From Temperatibacter sp965603205 (GTDB lineage: Bacteria > Pseudomonadota > Alphaproteobacteria > Sphingomonadales > Kordiimonadaceae): 64,000 nucleotides of DNA. Position numbers and translations under genes: made by a program. Shown in pieces: positions 25,198-34,127 of this stretch (its first letter is position 1; each line of letters begins with the position of its first letter). The notes beneath the pieces were generated by a model. The model was not told the DNA's origin. It made no database searches and saw only the letters and a list, made by a program, of their open reading frames with translations. Location of the stretch: the NCBI GenBank assembly GCA_965603205.1, contig CBFDCC010000004.1, positions 1-64,000 on the forward strand, written 5' to 3'.

Positions 25198-26109
25198 ATG
25201 GCACTCAAATTCGCAAAAGAAGATAACCCAATTTATGGGACTGCGCAAAAAGCCTCAAAGCTGATCACGCGCGTTCTGGCCCCTAATCCATCACATTTTA
25301 CCTATACAGGCACTGGCACATATATAGTTGGCACAGATGATTTGGCTATCATTGATCCGGGCCCAATGATGATAGAACACGGCGAAGCTTTACTCAAAGC
25401 TATTAATGGCAGACATGTTAGCGCCATTTTGATCACCCATAATCACATTGACCACAGCCCACTATCCAATTGGCTGCGCGACAAAACGGGCGCACCAATC
25501 ATGGGGTACGGCATCCACACTGAAGCGAAGCAAAACGAAGATGGTAAAATTCAATTAGACGCTGGCTGGGACCAAACATTTGATCCCGACAAGCAATTAC
25601 GCCACGGCGACGTCATCAAGGGGCCGGACTGGACCATCAAGACCATCCACACACCAGGTCACACATCTAACCATCTATGTTTTGAGTTAAAAGAAGAGAA
25701 TGCCTTGTTTAGCGGTGATCACCTGATGGGCTGGTCTACTAGTGTTATTATCCCACCAGACGGTAACTTACGAGATTATCTATTGAGTCTAAAACTACTC
25801 TTAGAGCTAAATCATGACATTATATACCCCACACATGGGTTAGCCATTGAGAAGCCGTATAGATATATACGCGCCACAATCATCCACCGTCAAATGCGTG
25901 AAGCCCAAGTCCTGCGCTGTTTAGAACGCGGTGATAACACACTCACCTTAATGGTGGGTCATATGTATAAAGACCTTGATAAACGCTTACACGGTGCGGC
26001 GGGCCTATCGGTGCTCAGTCATTTGATAGCCCTATTAGAAGAAGGCAAAATAAGTGCAGACCGCCAAGACCATTACAAAGCCATATTCTCAATTGTGCAT
26101 AATCAGTAA
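25198..26109 (+). CDS. MBL-fold metallo-hydrolase (LACTB2-like)
   Basis: 303 residues of the metallo-beta-lactamase fold. The metal motif THNHIDHS is at residues 80-87, followed by HTPGHTSNHLCF, the bridging Asp in LFSGDHLMGWS, and the late His in YPTHG. A C-terminal winged-helix-like tail (about 230-290) matches the LACTB2 / RNase-like endonuclease group rather than lactamases. Nucleic acid as substrate is an inference. The gene follows the candidate small RNA but is probably transcribed separately. Confidence 0.85.
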   Translation: MALKFAKEDNPIYGTAQKASKLITRVLAPNPSHFTYTGTGTYIVGTDDLAIIDPGPMMIEHGEALLKAINGRHVSAILITHNHIDHSPLSNWLRDKTGAPIMGYGIHTEAKQNEDGKIQLDAGWDQTFDPDKQLRHGDVIKGPDWTIKTIHTPGHTSNHLCFELKEENALFSGDHLMGWSTSVIIPPDGNLRDYLLSLKLLLELNHDIIYPTHGLAIEKPYRYIRATIIHRQMREAQVLRCLERGDNTLTLMVGHMYKDLDKRLHGAAGLSVLSHLIALLEEGKISADRQDHYKAIFSIVHNQ

Positions 26110-26183
26110 AAACCAGATTGCCATAAGCGATAATCAAAGCTATGAATGCGGCAAGACAATAGTAAGTAGTTAAGGACATGGGT

Positions 26184-27149
26184 ATGAACGTCACAACTGA
26201 CATTAATAGTGAAATTGATTTAGTTTCAGAGATTAAACGTCTGCGCAAAGAAAAGAATGCTGTCATTTTGGCGCATTACTATCAAGCGGGTGAAATTCAA
26301 GATATAGCTGATTTTGTTGGTGACAGCCTCGACCTGTCACGCAAAGCTGCAGAAACCGACGCAGATATGATTGTTTTCTGCGGCGTTCGTTTTATGGCTG
26401 AAGTCGCTAAAATTCTTAGCCCTGAAAAGAAAGTAGTCTTACCTGATCTTGATGCTGGTTGCTCACTAGAAGACAGCTGTCAGCCAGAAGAGTTTAAAGA
26501 GTTTGTTGACGCCCACCCTGACCATATGGTGTTGAGCTATATCAATTGCTCTGCGGCAATTAAAACCATGTCTGATGTGATTGTCACTAGCTCTAACGCC
26601 GAGGCTATCATTAATCAAATACCTGCCGATCAAAAATTAATCTTCGCACCAGATCGTCACTTAGGTGGGTTTTTGTCACGTAAACTTGGCCGCGAGATGA
26701 CCCTATGGCAAGGTTCATGTATCGTGCATGAAATGTTCAGTGAAAAAGAGCTAATCAAGCTAAAGGCTGAATATCCAGACGCGCCCGTGCTCGCCCACCC
26801 TGAGTGCCCCGAAGCTATCATGCAGCACGCTGATCATGCAGGCTCAACCAGCTCTATACTCAAATACGCATTGGAATGTGAGGCGGATACGCTAATCATC
26901 GCCACAGAGCCTGGCATCATCCACCAGATGGAAAAAGACGCACCCCACAAGACATTCATCGGCGCACCAGGCGCTGACGGTAATTGTAGCTGCAACACAT
27001 GCCCCTTCATGGCGCTAAACACCATGGAGAAGCTTTATCACTGCCTGAATAACGAAGGCCCTGAGATTGAGCTTGATGAAGCAACGCGTATTGAGGCCGA
27101 AAAGCCCCTGCGTAAAATGCTAGCCATGAGTCCTGCTGCTAAGAAATAA
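26184..27149 (+). CDS. nadA: quinolinate synthase A
   Basis: NadA makes quinolinate from iminoaspartate and dihydroxyacetone phosphate for NAD synthesis, using a 4Fe-4S cluster. It has AHYYQAGEIQDIADFVGDSL, DAGCSLEDSC, HPECPEAI and the C-terminal NCSCNTCPFM; one Cys from each of three regions ligates the cluster. The second Met (26184) is chosen because AAGGA lies 7 bases upstream; the first ATG (26178) is one base from it. nadB and nadC are not adjacent. Confidence 0.96.
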   Translation: MNVTTDINSEIDLVSEIKRLRKEKNAVILAHYYQAGEIQDIADFVGDSLDLSRKAAETDADMIVFCGVRFMAEVAKILSPEKKVVLPDLDAGCSLEDSCQPEEFKEFVDAHPDHMVLSYINCSAAIKTMSDVIVTSSNAEAIINQIPADQKLIFAPDRHLGGFLSRKLGREMTLWQGSCIVHEMFSEKELIKLKAEYPDAPVLAHPECPEAIMQHADHAGSTSSILKYALECEADTLIIATEPGIIHQMEKDAPHKTFIGAPGADGNCSCNTCPFMALNTMEKLYHCLNNEGPEIELDEATRIEAEKPLRKMLAMSPAAKK

Positions 27150-27169
27150 TTACTTCAAAACTGCCGTAT

Positions 27170-27231
27170 CGTCATCCCGCACCTATTCCGTTCGTCCTGA
27201 GCTTGTCGAAGGATGCGGAATCTATAGCCCT
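27170..27231. repeat. partial palindromic repeat with inner hairpin
   Basis: CGTCATCCCGC at one end and GCGGAATCTATAG at the other match arms of the repeats at 16964 and 55813. The inside carries TTCGTCCTGAGCTTGTCGAA, with TTCG/CGAA outer pairs, a motif widely dispersed in alphaproteobacterial intergenic DNA. Confidence 0.6.
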
Positions 27232-27391
27232 GCGACTTTGATATTGAATTGTCCGAATAACAATAAACAGATAGCATGTATCCTATTGTATAATGGGTGC
27301 GCCAATCAAGTTAACTAATAACGGTCTATCTTGTTCATCGCACAAATGCATATATTAATCGGCATGTTAAGAAATTATATGACTAACCACA

Positions 27392-27424
27392 AAAAGCCCG
27401 ACAGAATTAACTGACGGGCTTTTG
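27392..27424 (-). terminator. bidirectional intrinsic terminator, rpmF
   Basis: AAAAGCCCGACAG, a short AT loop, and CTGACGGGCTTTT, with A and T tracts on both flanks. It sits 35 bases past the rpmF stop and could also stop nadA transcripts. Confidence 0.88.
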
Positions 27425-27458
27425 TTTAGATGCTTAAAAGAACCTAAGACTTAAAGTC

Positions 27459-27644
27459 TTAGATGTCGCCTTTAGGCTCTAGAATTTGCTTGCCACGGTA
27501 CATGCCAGTCTTAAGATCAACATGGTGACGTAGTTTGAACTCACCTGTGTGTGCATCTTCTTGGTAGTTTACTACTTTAAGCGCATCGTGTGAACGGCGC
27601 ATGCCACGGCGTGAGGTTGAGATTTTACTCTTTGGAACAGCCAT
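27459..27644 (-). CDS. rpmF: 50S ribosomal protein L32
   Basis: 61 residues beginning MAVPKSKISTSRRGMRRSHD, which is diagnostic for bacterial L32. The C-terminal half HHVDLKTGMYRGKQIL fits the Cys-free alphaproteobacterial type. It is a monocistronic gene with its own terminator. plsX or yceD-like partners, often adjacent elsewhere, are not seen. Confidence 0.97.
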   Translation of the reverse strand: MAVPKSKISTSRRGMRRSHDALKVVNYQEDAHTGEFKLRHHVDLKTGMYRGKQILEPKGDI

Positions 27645-28016
27645 TTTAAAAACCTTCTTTAACGTCTATGGGGTGAATATATCACCACCAGTATTAATAT
27701 GGGTTCTACCAACATGGTCGTTCCCTTTGATTCGAGCGCAGTCATAAGACTATCGCGCATATAAATCAAGAAAAACCGACATAGCAATCAAAAGAACCTG
27801 CATGAATTTATCTTCTGGAGCGTAGATACAGACTCTGGAAAAGCTTTTCAAGTGAATAAAAACAATATATCCCTTTATTTACAAAAGATTTTTTAAACTA
27901 GATATGAAATGCCTGCTCACAATCTGCAGCCCCCATATAAAACAAGGTGGGAACATCTATTATTAAGACTAGGCCAATAGTATCACTATATAGAATCACA
28001 GCATCAGGAGTAGACA
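27645..28016. other. rpmF upstream region
   Basis: 372 bases without a supported ORF. It holds the divergent promoters of rpmF and the gene at 28017. No repeat, hairpin with T-tract or known operator is evident. Confidence 0.4.
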
Positions 28017-28673
28017 ATGCGAAAAATACTTATCTCACTCATCCTAGCCTTAACAGCAAGCTATGGCGTGTTAGCAGATGGATTCCGTGTCACGACCCTA
28101 CGGGCTGCGCCTGGCAAGCTAGACACGCTGATTCAAAAAATCAGGGCATATAAAAGCGATAAATACGATAATGTAGTGATCATGCGCCATAGCCAAGGTG
28201 ACAATTGGGACTTAATGCTGATGGAACCATCTGGTCTTGCACCAACTAAATTCCCTAGCTTTGGGGACGTGGCTGATTTCCAACATAGTTTTCTGGTGCT
28301 TAGTGATACTAAATGGGGTTTTGTTAAAGGTATCAGCGCGCAGGCTGGCCTGTTTCATATTGAAATGTTCCATGCCTCAGCTGGTAAACGAGGCGATCTG
28401 ATTAGGCAACGCCAAATGGAAAACGAGTATCTCGCCACCACGGGCCGAAAAGCTAATGCCATATTTGCCACGACATTCGGGTCTGACGTTGATGTATTTA
28501 CCATTGGCTTTTACAAAGACATGCCCCATTTTGCCGCAATACCAAACTTGCCCGCAGATGCACTTGAAAAGGCAGCTATAAAATCTGGCTTTACGAACCG
28601 TGAGGATATAGGGCTTTCGTTACGTGGTTTAATTATAAGTCACCATGACACCTTAGCAACCAGAGTAGATTAA
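28017..28673 (+). CDS. secreted protein of unknown function
   Basis: 218 residues with a clear signal peptide (residues 1-20, ending GVLADG) and a good ribosome-binding site (AGGAG, 6 bases). The mature part seems to hold two related halves with alternating strand and helix (FRVTTLRAAPGKLDTLIQKI and FHIEMFHASAGKRGDLIRQR), as in dimeric alpha/beta-barrel (NIPSNAP- or ABM-like) folds. This is pattern-based; no function is assigned. One base separates it from the dehydrogenase gene downstream. Confidence 0.65.
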   Translation: MRKILISLILALTASYGVLADGFRVTTLRAAPGKLDTLIQKIRAYKSDKYDNVVIMRHSQGDNWDLMLMEPSGLAPTKFPSFGDVADFQHSFLVLSDTKWGFVKGISAQAGLFHIEMFHASAGKRGDLIRQRQMENEYLATTGRKANAIFATTFGSDVDVFTIGFYKDMPHFAAIPNLPADALEKAAIKSGFTNREDIGLSLRGLIISHHDTLATRVD

Positions 28674-28674
28674 T

Positions 28675-29610
28675 ATGATTTTATATTGCAGCGTCCTCGG
28701 TCAAGAAGATACGCTTTGGCGTCCTTTGTTTGAAAAAGCGTTACCAGGAATAGATTTCAGATCTCCTGATAATTGGGGTGATATGACAGATGAACCCGCC
28801 ATTGCCTTTGTATGGGGCAGCCCACACGGTTTGTTAGCAAAATATAAAAACATTCAGACTATATTTTCAGCAGGCGCAGGGATTGATCATTTAACGGCGG
28901 ATCCAGACCTGCCATCAAACGTCCCTATTGTGCGCATGTCTGATACTAGCCTAAGAGAAGGCATGGCAGAATATGCGGTCATGGCCACACTATGGTTCCA
29001 CCGCATGATGCCAAAGGCGATCCAGCAACAAAAAAATAAAAGTTGGAAAACATTATATGCCCGCGCTGCCTGCGATTATACTGTTGGTATTATGGGCTAT
29101 GGCAATTTGGGCCGTTATAGCGCCGAAGCGATTAAACCCTTTGGATATAAAATCCATACTTGGTCAAACACACCCAAGCAAAGCGAAGAAGGCGTAAAGC
29201 ATTTTTACGGCCAAGATGAATTACATGCTTTTTTGTCTAGCGCGGACGTTGTCATTGCCATCCTGCCGCACACAGCAGAGACAACCCACCTTATTAATGC
29301 AGAGACGCTTAGTTATATGAAAAAAGGGGCCGCTATCGTTAACGCAGGCAGGGGTAACTTGATAGATCTAGACGCGCTAATAAGCAGCGTGAACTCTGGT
29401 CATCTATCTGGGGCTATGTTGGATGTTTTTGATATAGAACCTCTACCAGAAGAACACCCCATACGCGGGGTTGATAATATAATCATCACACCGCATATTG
29501 CAGCAGTAACACGCCCTGAAACCTCTGTGAAATTTGTCAGCGAATGCCTAGATACCTTAGCTAGGGGTGAGACCTTAGAAACATTATATTTACCTGCGCG
29601 TGGCTATTGA
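28675..29610 (+). CDS. glyoxylate/hydroxypyruvate reductase A-like dehydrogenase
   Basis: A D-2-hydroxyacid dehydrogenase of 311 residues. The NAD(P)-binding loop is GIMGYGNLGRYSAE. The catalytic Arg is in NAGRGNLIDLD, Glu in FDIEPLPEEHP, and His in ITPHIAAVT. The N-terminal WGSPHGLL and SAGAGIDHL segments point to the GhrA branch. The physiological substrate (glyoxylate or hydroxypyruvate) is inferred from the family. Confidence 0.88.
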   Translation: MILYCSVLGQEDTLWRPLFEKALPGIDFRSPDNWGDMTDEPAIAFVWGSPHGLLAKYKNIQTIFSAGAGIDHLTADPDLPSNVPIVRMSDTSLREGMAEYAVMATLWFHRMMPKAIQQQKNKSWKTLYARAACDYTVGIMGYGNLGRYSAEAIKPFGYKIHTWSNTPKQSEEGVKHFYGQDELHAFLSSADVVIAILPHTAETTHLINAETLSYMKKGAAIVNAGRGNLIDLDALISSVNSGHLSGAMLDVFDIEPLPEEHPIRGVDNIIITPHIAAVTRPETSVKFVSECLDTLARGETLETLYLPARGY

Positions 29611-29684
29611 CCTCTTTTCAAACGTACCGTAACACCCTATATAGACCTTAACTTGAGTTTTTTTTGTATAGAAAGTAACCCCAT

Positions 29685-30659
29685 ATGCCATATTTTCAGG
29701 CTGCTGCAGGTCTTATCCTGCTTGTTTTCGCTGGTGAATATTTAGTACGCGGCGCAGTGGCTATGGCGCAACGCATGGGGGTTTCTACACTTATTATCGG
29801 TCTAACGGTTGTTGCTTTTGGAACATCGGCACCTGAATTAGTCGTCGGCGTTAATGCAGTACTTGCTGGAGCACCAGCGTTAGCCCTTGGTAATGTGGTT
29901 GGATCTAACATTGCTAATATTTTGCTTGTATTAGGCCTGCCTGCTCTATTTCTACCTATTTCATTTGGCGCTGATCGCCTTGGACGTAACTTCATCATCA
30001 TGGTTGGTGCTACCGCCATATTCATGGGTATGGCCCATACAGGCTCCTTTGGCTGGCCTCAAGGTGCTATTCTTTTATCCTTACTCGTTAGCTTTTTGGT
30101 TTATTCAGGCAAATATAGTCAAGAACACCCAGAAGAAATTGTAGAAATTGATGAAATAGAAGATGAGATTGAGCACCCAACGTCACCGACATTATCAATC
30201 ATCATGATTATAGCTGGCTTAATGGGTCTTGTTTATGGAGCAGACTTGTTGGTTGATGGTGCTGTCGTCATTGCCCGCAGTTGGGGCGTTAGCGAAGCTG
30301 TCATCGGCTTAACACTAGTAGCACTAGGCACTAGCCTGCCCGAATTAGTAACGGCGCTTGTTGCCGCTTACAGGGGTCATAGCGATGTTGCAGTTGGTGG
30401 TGTTATAGGATCAAATATCTTTAATCTACTTGGTATCATTGGTGTTTCTTCTATAGTTGGCAAAATCCCTGTTCCTGATAGTTTTCTTCAAGTTGATCTT
30501 TGGGTTATGCTGGCAGCAACACTTGCCATAGCGCCTTTCTGCCAACTTAAATCTCATATTGGCAGAATTGCGGGCGTCTGCTTGCTATCATCCTATTGCT
30601 TATATCTATTTTATGTCACTTCAGAGCCAAAAGCTATTGCGCTACTGATGGGAGGCTAA
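29685..30659 (+). CDS. calcium/sodium antiporter (YrbG/CaxA type)
   Basis: An inner-membrane exchanger of the CaCA superfamily, 324 residues with about ten membrane segments. Two inverted alpha repeats are plain: GTSAPELVVGV...GNVVGSNIANILLVLG in the first half and GTSLPELVTALV...GGVIGSNIFNLLGIIG in the second. An acidic loop (EEIVEIDEIEDEIE) joins the halves. The direction and ion are inferred from the family. Confidence 0.93.
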   Translation: MPYFQAAAGLILLVFAGEYLVRGAVAMAQRMGVSTLIIGLTVVAFGTSAPELVVGVNAVLAGAPALALGNVVGSNIANILLVLGLPALFLPISFGADRLGRNFIIMVGATAIFMGMAHTGSFGWPQGAILLSLLVSFLVYSGKYSQEHPEEIVEIDEIEDEIEHPTSPTLSIIMIIAGLMGLVYGADLLVDGAVVIARSWGVSEAVIGLTLVALGTSLPELVTALVAAYRGHSDVAVGGVIGSNIFNLLGIIGVSSIVGKIPVPDSFLQVDLWVMLAATLAIAPFCQLKSHIGRIAGVCLLSSYCLYLFYVTSEPKAIALLMGG

Positions 30660-30660
30660 T

Positions 30661-31440
30661 ATGCCTATAGAAAAGCCAATAAAAGTAGCTTTAATAACAG
30701 GGGCCGCCAAACGCATTGGTCGCGCCATTGCGCTTGATCTAGCTAAAAATGGTTGGGCCGTGGCTATTCACTGCAATACCTCTATTGATGACGCTTCAAG
30801 TCTTGCCACACAAATCACTGAACTCGGTGGTACTGCCACAGTGATAAAAGCCGACTTAATGGATCGATCAAGGGTACGAGGTCTTGTAGATGACGCTAAA
30901 ACCCTTTTAGGTGCCCCAGTGTCATTGCTAATTAACAATGCATCCCTATTTGAAGAAGATGACATCACCAGCTTTACACAAAAGACTTGGGATAGTCATT
31001 TTGAAGTTAATCTACATGCCCCCATGGCGCTCATTCAAAGTATGGCGACACAGCTACCAAACAACACGGACGCTAATGTGATTAATATCATTGATCAGCG
31101 TGTTTGGAAATTAACCCCTGAGTGCGCCACCTACACTATGTCTAAGTCTGCGCTATGGACCCTCACCCAAACAGCAGCACAGGCACTAGCACCCCAAATA
31201 CGTGTGAATGCCATAGGGCCTGGCCCCACGCTTGCCAGCAAACACCAAACAGATGATACATTCGATCATGAAGCATCTAATGTGCTGCTAGGTCATGGCC
31301 CTGCACTGGGCGAAATCACCAATGCAATAGATTTTATATTAAACAGCCCCTCGATGACTGGTCAAATGATCGCACTCGATGGCGGGCAGCATCTAGCGTG
31401 GCAAACACCTGATGTTATTTTAGCTACAAAAGGAGAGTGA
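30661..31440 (+). CDS. pteridine reductase / FolM-like SDR oxidoreductase
   Basis: 259 residues of the short-chain dehydrogenase fold. The N-terminal TGAAKRIG (13-20) is the TGX3RXG motif of pteridine reductases. The catalytic Tyr158 and Lys162 are in YTMSK, and Asp145 stands 13 residues before the Tyr where most SDRs have Ser, as in PTR1 and FolM. The next gene is folB. A role in reducing dihydropterins or dihydrofolate is therefore a reasoned inference. GGGAGG precedes the ATG, one base after the antiporter stop. Confidence 0.82.
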   Translation: MPIEKPIKVALITGAAKRIGRAIALDLAKNGWAVAIHCNTSIDDASSLATQITELGGTATVIKADLMDRSRVRGLVDDAKTLLGAPVSLLINNASLFEEDDITSFTQKTWDSHFEVNLHAPMALIQSMATQLPNNTDANVINIIDQRVWKLTPECATYTMSKSALWTLTQTAAQALAPQIRVNAIGPGPTLASKHQTDDTFDHEASNVLLGHGPALGEITNAIDFILNSPSMTGQMIALDGGQHLAWQTPDVILATKGE

Positions 31441-31441
31441 T

Positions 31442-31867
31442 GTGAACAATAGAAACACACCACCAAATAAATTACATCGCCTGCCCTATGCTGACGCGGC
31501 GCGTTCGGTTCGACATGTGTTTGTACGCGACTATGAAACGCTTGCTGAAATCGGTGTTTGGGATCATGAAAAAGGGCGCACACAGCGAATTCGCATCAAT
31601 GTTGATCTGTCTGTTGAAGAATCAATAACTCATCATGCGGACGATATAAATAATGTGGTTTGTTACAATGAAATTGTTAAGGGTATTCAAAAAATTCTAA
31701 CGGCAGGCCATATTAATCTAGTAGAAACGCTGGCTGAAAATATCGCCGACATGGCCATTAAACCCACTGGGGTTATCAGTGTTAGTGTACGGATCGAAAA
31801 ATTAGAGGCTGTCGTCGGCGCTGCAAGTGTTGGCGTTGAAATCGAGCGCCATAAAACTCCATGTTAA
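31442..31867 (+). CDS. folB: dihydroneopterin aldolase
   Basis: FolB cleaves dihydroneopterin to the hydroxymethylpterin used by FolK and FolP. It has RDYETLAEIGVWDHEKGRTQRIRINVDL, with the Glu after the Ala-Glu pair, VVCYNEIVKGI, and the catalytic-region LVETLAENIA. 141 residues, with an N-terminal extension of about 20. GTG start with a perfect AAAGGAG ribosome-binding site, one base after the SDR stop. Operon with the FolM-like gene. Confidence 0.91.
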   Translation: MNNRNTPPNKLHRLPYADAARSVRHVFVRDYETLAEIGVWDHEKGRTQRIRINVDLSVEESITHHADDINNVVCYNEIVKGIQKILTAGHINLVETLAENIADMAIKPTGVISVSVRIEKLEAVVGAASVGVEIERHKTPC

Positions 31868-31872
31868 TTTAG

Positions 31873-31887
31873 TTAACACATTGTTAA
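31873..31887. promoter_or_regulatory. CtrA-type box TTAA-N7-TTAA
   Basis: A perfect TTAA, 7 bases, TTAA match just after folB. CtrA is the alphaproteobacterial cell-cycle regulator; the site is short, so chance is possible in AT-rich DNA. Confidence 0.4.
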
Positions 31888-32132
31888 TGTAACAAAAATT
31901 CCTGCTGTATATCCTTAACAATTACCTTACCACTGCGTACAGTTGTGCACACAGAATCAGACAGGCCCACATCACCATAGAATGAGCAAGACAACAAAAA
32001 TAAAAAAAGCGCTTGGTGAGGGTATATATTACAATAGTATATATATAACAATGACTTAAAAATTATGCCTAAAAAATAGGCAATTGGGACGAATCCTAAG
32101 ATTACAGCCATATTACAGATTGTTCGCATAGG

Positions 32133-32167
32133 TTACCCACATAGTTATCCACAGGTACCGTGGACAA
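32133..32167. promoter_or_regulatory. DnaA-box cluster upstream of uvrC
   Basis: TTACCCACA at 32133 (8 of 9), a perfect TTATCCACA at 32145, and TTGTCCACG at 32159 on the opposite strand (7 of 9). A further TTGTGCACA lies at 31943. It may control uvrC by DnaA, or be part of an origin. Confidence 0.55.
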
Positions 32168-32273
32168 AAAAAATGAACATGATTCGTCTTAAGGATTGAC
32201 CAATGATTCTTTGACGCTCATCATCGAATTGTTAAAAAATAAAAGTAAACAAAACGGGACCTTAGGTAAAATT

Positions 32274-34127
32274 ATGGGTGAAATCAGCCTTCAAAATGGG
32301 ATAGCGACAATTAAATCCCACTTGAAAACCGCCCCTACTAAGCCGGGTGTTTACCGCATGGTAGATCGCTACGGCGATATTCTTTATGTAGGCAAGGCAA
32401 AAAATATTGCCAAGAGGATTATCGCCTACACCCAACCCAACAGATTAAACAATCGTTTAACAAAAATGGTTGCGCGCACCACGGATATGGTATTCGTGAC
32501 AACAAGAACCGAGGCTGAAGCCCTATTACTAGAAGCCAGCCTCATTAAGCGCTTTAAGCCGACCTATAATATACTGCTGAAAGATGATAAATCCTTCCCT
32601 TATATATTACTCCGAGCAGATCATCAGTGGGCACAAATAACCAAACACCGTGGTGCCAAACGTGCCAAGGGTATTTATTTTGGCCCCTTTGCAAGCGCTA
32701 CATCGGTTAACCGCACACTCAATATATTGCAAAGGGTTTTCCAATTACGATCTTGCAGCGATGCCACATTAGATAGCCGTAGTCGCGCCTGCCTGCTCCA
32801 TCAAATCAAACGCTGTTCAGCCCCTTGCGTTAACAAGGTCACGGTTGATGAATATAACGACATGGTTGGTGAAACACGCGCTTTCCTAGAGGGCCGAAAC
32901 ACAGAAATTCAAAAAAAATTCGCCAATAGCATGCAAGAAGCCTCTGCTGATATGAACTATGAGCTTGCAGCGGTATACCGCGATAGATTACAAGCTCTTA
33001 CGCAGGTACAAAGCCATCAAGCGATGGTCGGCACGATGATTAATGAAGCAGATGTTATCGCTGCAGCAGAAGTGGGCGGCCAAGTGGGCATTCAAGTCTT
33101 CTTTTATCGCGCTGGTCAAAATTGGGGGCATCGGGCTTATTTCCCGCGCCACCACACTGATATTTCCATTGAAGAGGTTATGACAGCCTTCATTGCTCAA
33201 TTTTATGACAATAAACCTATCCCTCGCTCAATTCTACTATCTCATATGCCACATGAGGCAACTATATTAATTGAGGCGTTAGGCGAGAAAGCAGAGCGTA
33301 AAGTTGAAATGCTTGTACCCAAGCGCGGCAAAAAGGCTGAAATAGTCGGAGAGGCAACACGCAACGCTAAAGAAGCTATTGAACGCAAATTAGCCGAAAG
33401 TAGTAGCCAGAAAAAATTACTAGCAAACATCAGTGAACTGTTTGAAACCGACATGGTGCCACAGCGCATAGAGATATATGACAACAGCCATATTCAGGGG
33501 ACTAATGCAGTTGGCGCCATGGTCGTAGCAGGTCCTGACGGCATGATGCCCAGCCAATATAGAAAATATAATATCAAGGATGTTACTTTAACGCCTGGCG
33601 ATGATTTTGGCATGATGCGCGAAGTCATGACACGGCGTTTCACTCGATTACTGAAAGAAGATGGAGATAGAGAGCGCGGTCACTGGCCAGATATACTGTT
33701 AATTGATGGTGGAAAGGGGCAATTATCTGCCGTCACAAAGGCACTAACTGGCTTAGGGGTAACTGATGTTACGCTGGTTGCCATATCAAAAGGCCCCGAC
33801 AGACATGCAGGTCGCGAGCAGTTTCACATGAATGGCAAAAAATCTTTTACCCTACCTATCAATGATCCTGTTTTATATTATCTGCAGCGCTTGCGTGACG
33901 AGGCGCATCGATACGCCATTACTACCCACCGCGCCAAGCGTAAATCTGATATAAAAAAATCACCGTTAGATACGATTGCGGGCGTAGGCCCAAAAAGGAA
34001 AAAAGCTTTGCTCAATCATTTTGGCTCGGCTAAAGCAGTAGCAGGTGCAGATATACGTGACCTTGAATCTGTTGAGGGAGTATCCACGGCGATGGCACAG
34101 TTAATATATGATCACTTTCAATCCTAA
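32274..34127 (+). CDS. uvrC: excinuclease ABC subunit C
   Basis: UvrC makes the dual incisions in nucleotide excision repair. The N-terminal GIY-YIG domain shows KPGVYRMVDRYGDILYVGKAKN. A UVR motif follows (FANSMQEASADMNYELAAVYRDRL), then the RNase H-like nuclease region with EIYDNSHIQGT and LIDGGKGQL, and C-terminal helix-hairpin-helix motifs (GVGPKRKKALLNHFGS). The start at 32274 has AGGT 7 bases upstream and gives 617 residues; an in-frame TTG at 32196 would add an unusual leader. It overlaps the convergent GGDEF gene by 4 bases. Confidence 0.96.
   Translation: MGEISLQNGIATIKSHLKTAPTKPGVYRMVDRYGDILYVGKAKNIAKRIIAYTQPNRLNNRLTKMVARTTDMVFVTTRTEAEALLLEASLIKRFKPTYNILLKDDKSFPYILLRADHQWAQITKHRGAKRAKGIYFGPFASATSVNRTLNILQRVFQLRSCSDATLDSRSRACLLHQIKRCSAPCVNKVTVDEYNDMVGETRAFLEGRNTEIQKKFANSMQEASADMNYELAAVYRDRLQALTQVQSHQAMVGTMINEADVIAAAEVGGQVGIQVFFYRAGQNWGHRAYFPRHHTDISIEEVMTAFIAQFYDNKPIPRSILLSHMPHEATILIEALGEKAERKVEMLVPKRGKKAEIVGEATRNAKEAIERKLAESSSQKKLLANISELFETDMVPQRIEIYDNSHIQGTNAVGAMVVAGPDGMMPSQYRKYNIKDVTLTPGDDFGMMREVMTRRFTRLLKEDGDRERGHWPDILLIDGGKGQLSAVTKALTGLGVTDVTLVAISKGPDRHAGREQFHMNGKKSFTLPINDPVLYYLQRLRDEAHRYAITTHRAKRKSDIKKSPLDTIAGVGPKRKKALLNHFGSAKAVAGADIRDLESVEGVSTAMAQLIYDHFQS

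Larger units (their letters stand above)
27150..27458. other. nadA-rpmF convergent gap with half repeat
   Basis: About 310 bases. It holds a half copy of the palindromic repeat (27170-27231) and the rpmF terminator (27392-27424). The rest is AT-rich with no recognised gene. Confidence 0.5.
31868..32273. other. AT-rich region with CtrA-type and DnaA boxes
   Basis: About 400 bases between folB and uvrC. In order: a TTAA-N7-TTAA box (31873), a DnaA-like box (31943), a TA-rich stretch (about 32020-32080), a TGCCTA/TAGGCA hairpin (32066-32082) and a DnaA-box cluster (32133-32167), with an 8-bp inverted repeat (GACGAATC at 32088, GATTCGTC at 32181) around it. An 81-codon minus-strand ORF here is not convincing. 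Confidence 0.55.

Noticed and set aside
32066..32082. TGCCTA/TAGGCA hairpin as a terminator
   Set aside because: A weak AT stem with no T-tract on the plus strand after it.
31884..32129. 81-codon minus-strand ORF between folB and uvrC
   Set aside because: No good ribosome-binding site, low-complexity hydrophobic product from TA-rich DNA, and it covers the DnaA/CtrA-type sites. Probably non-coding.
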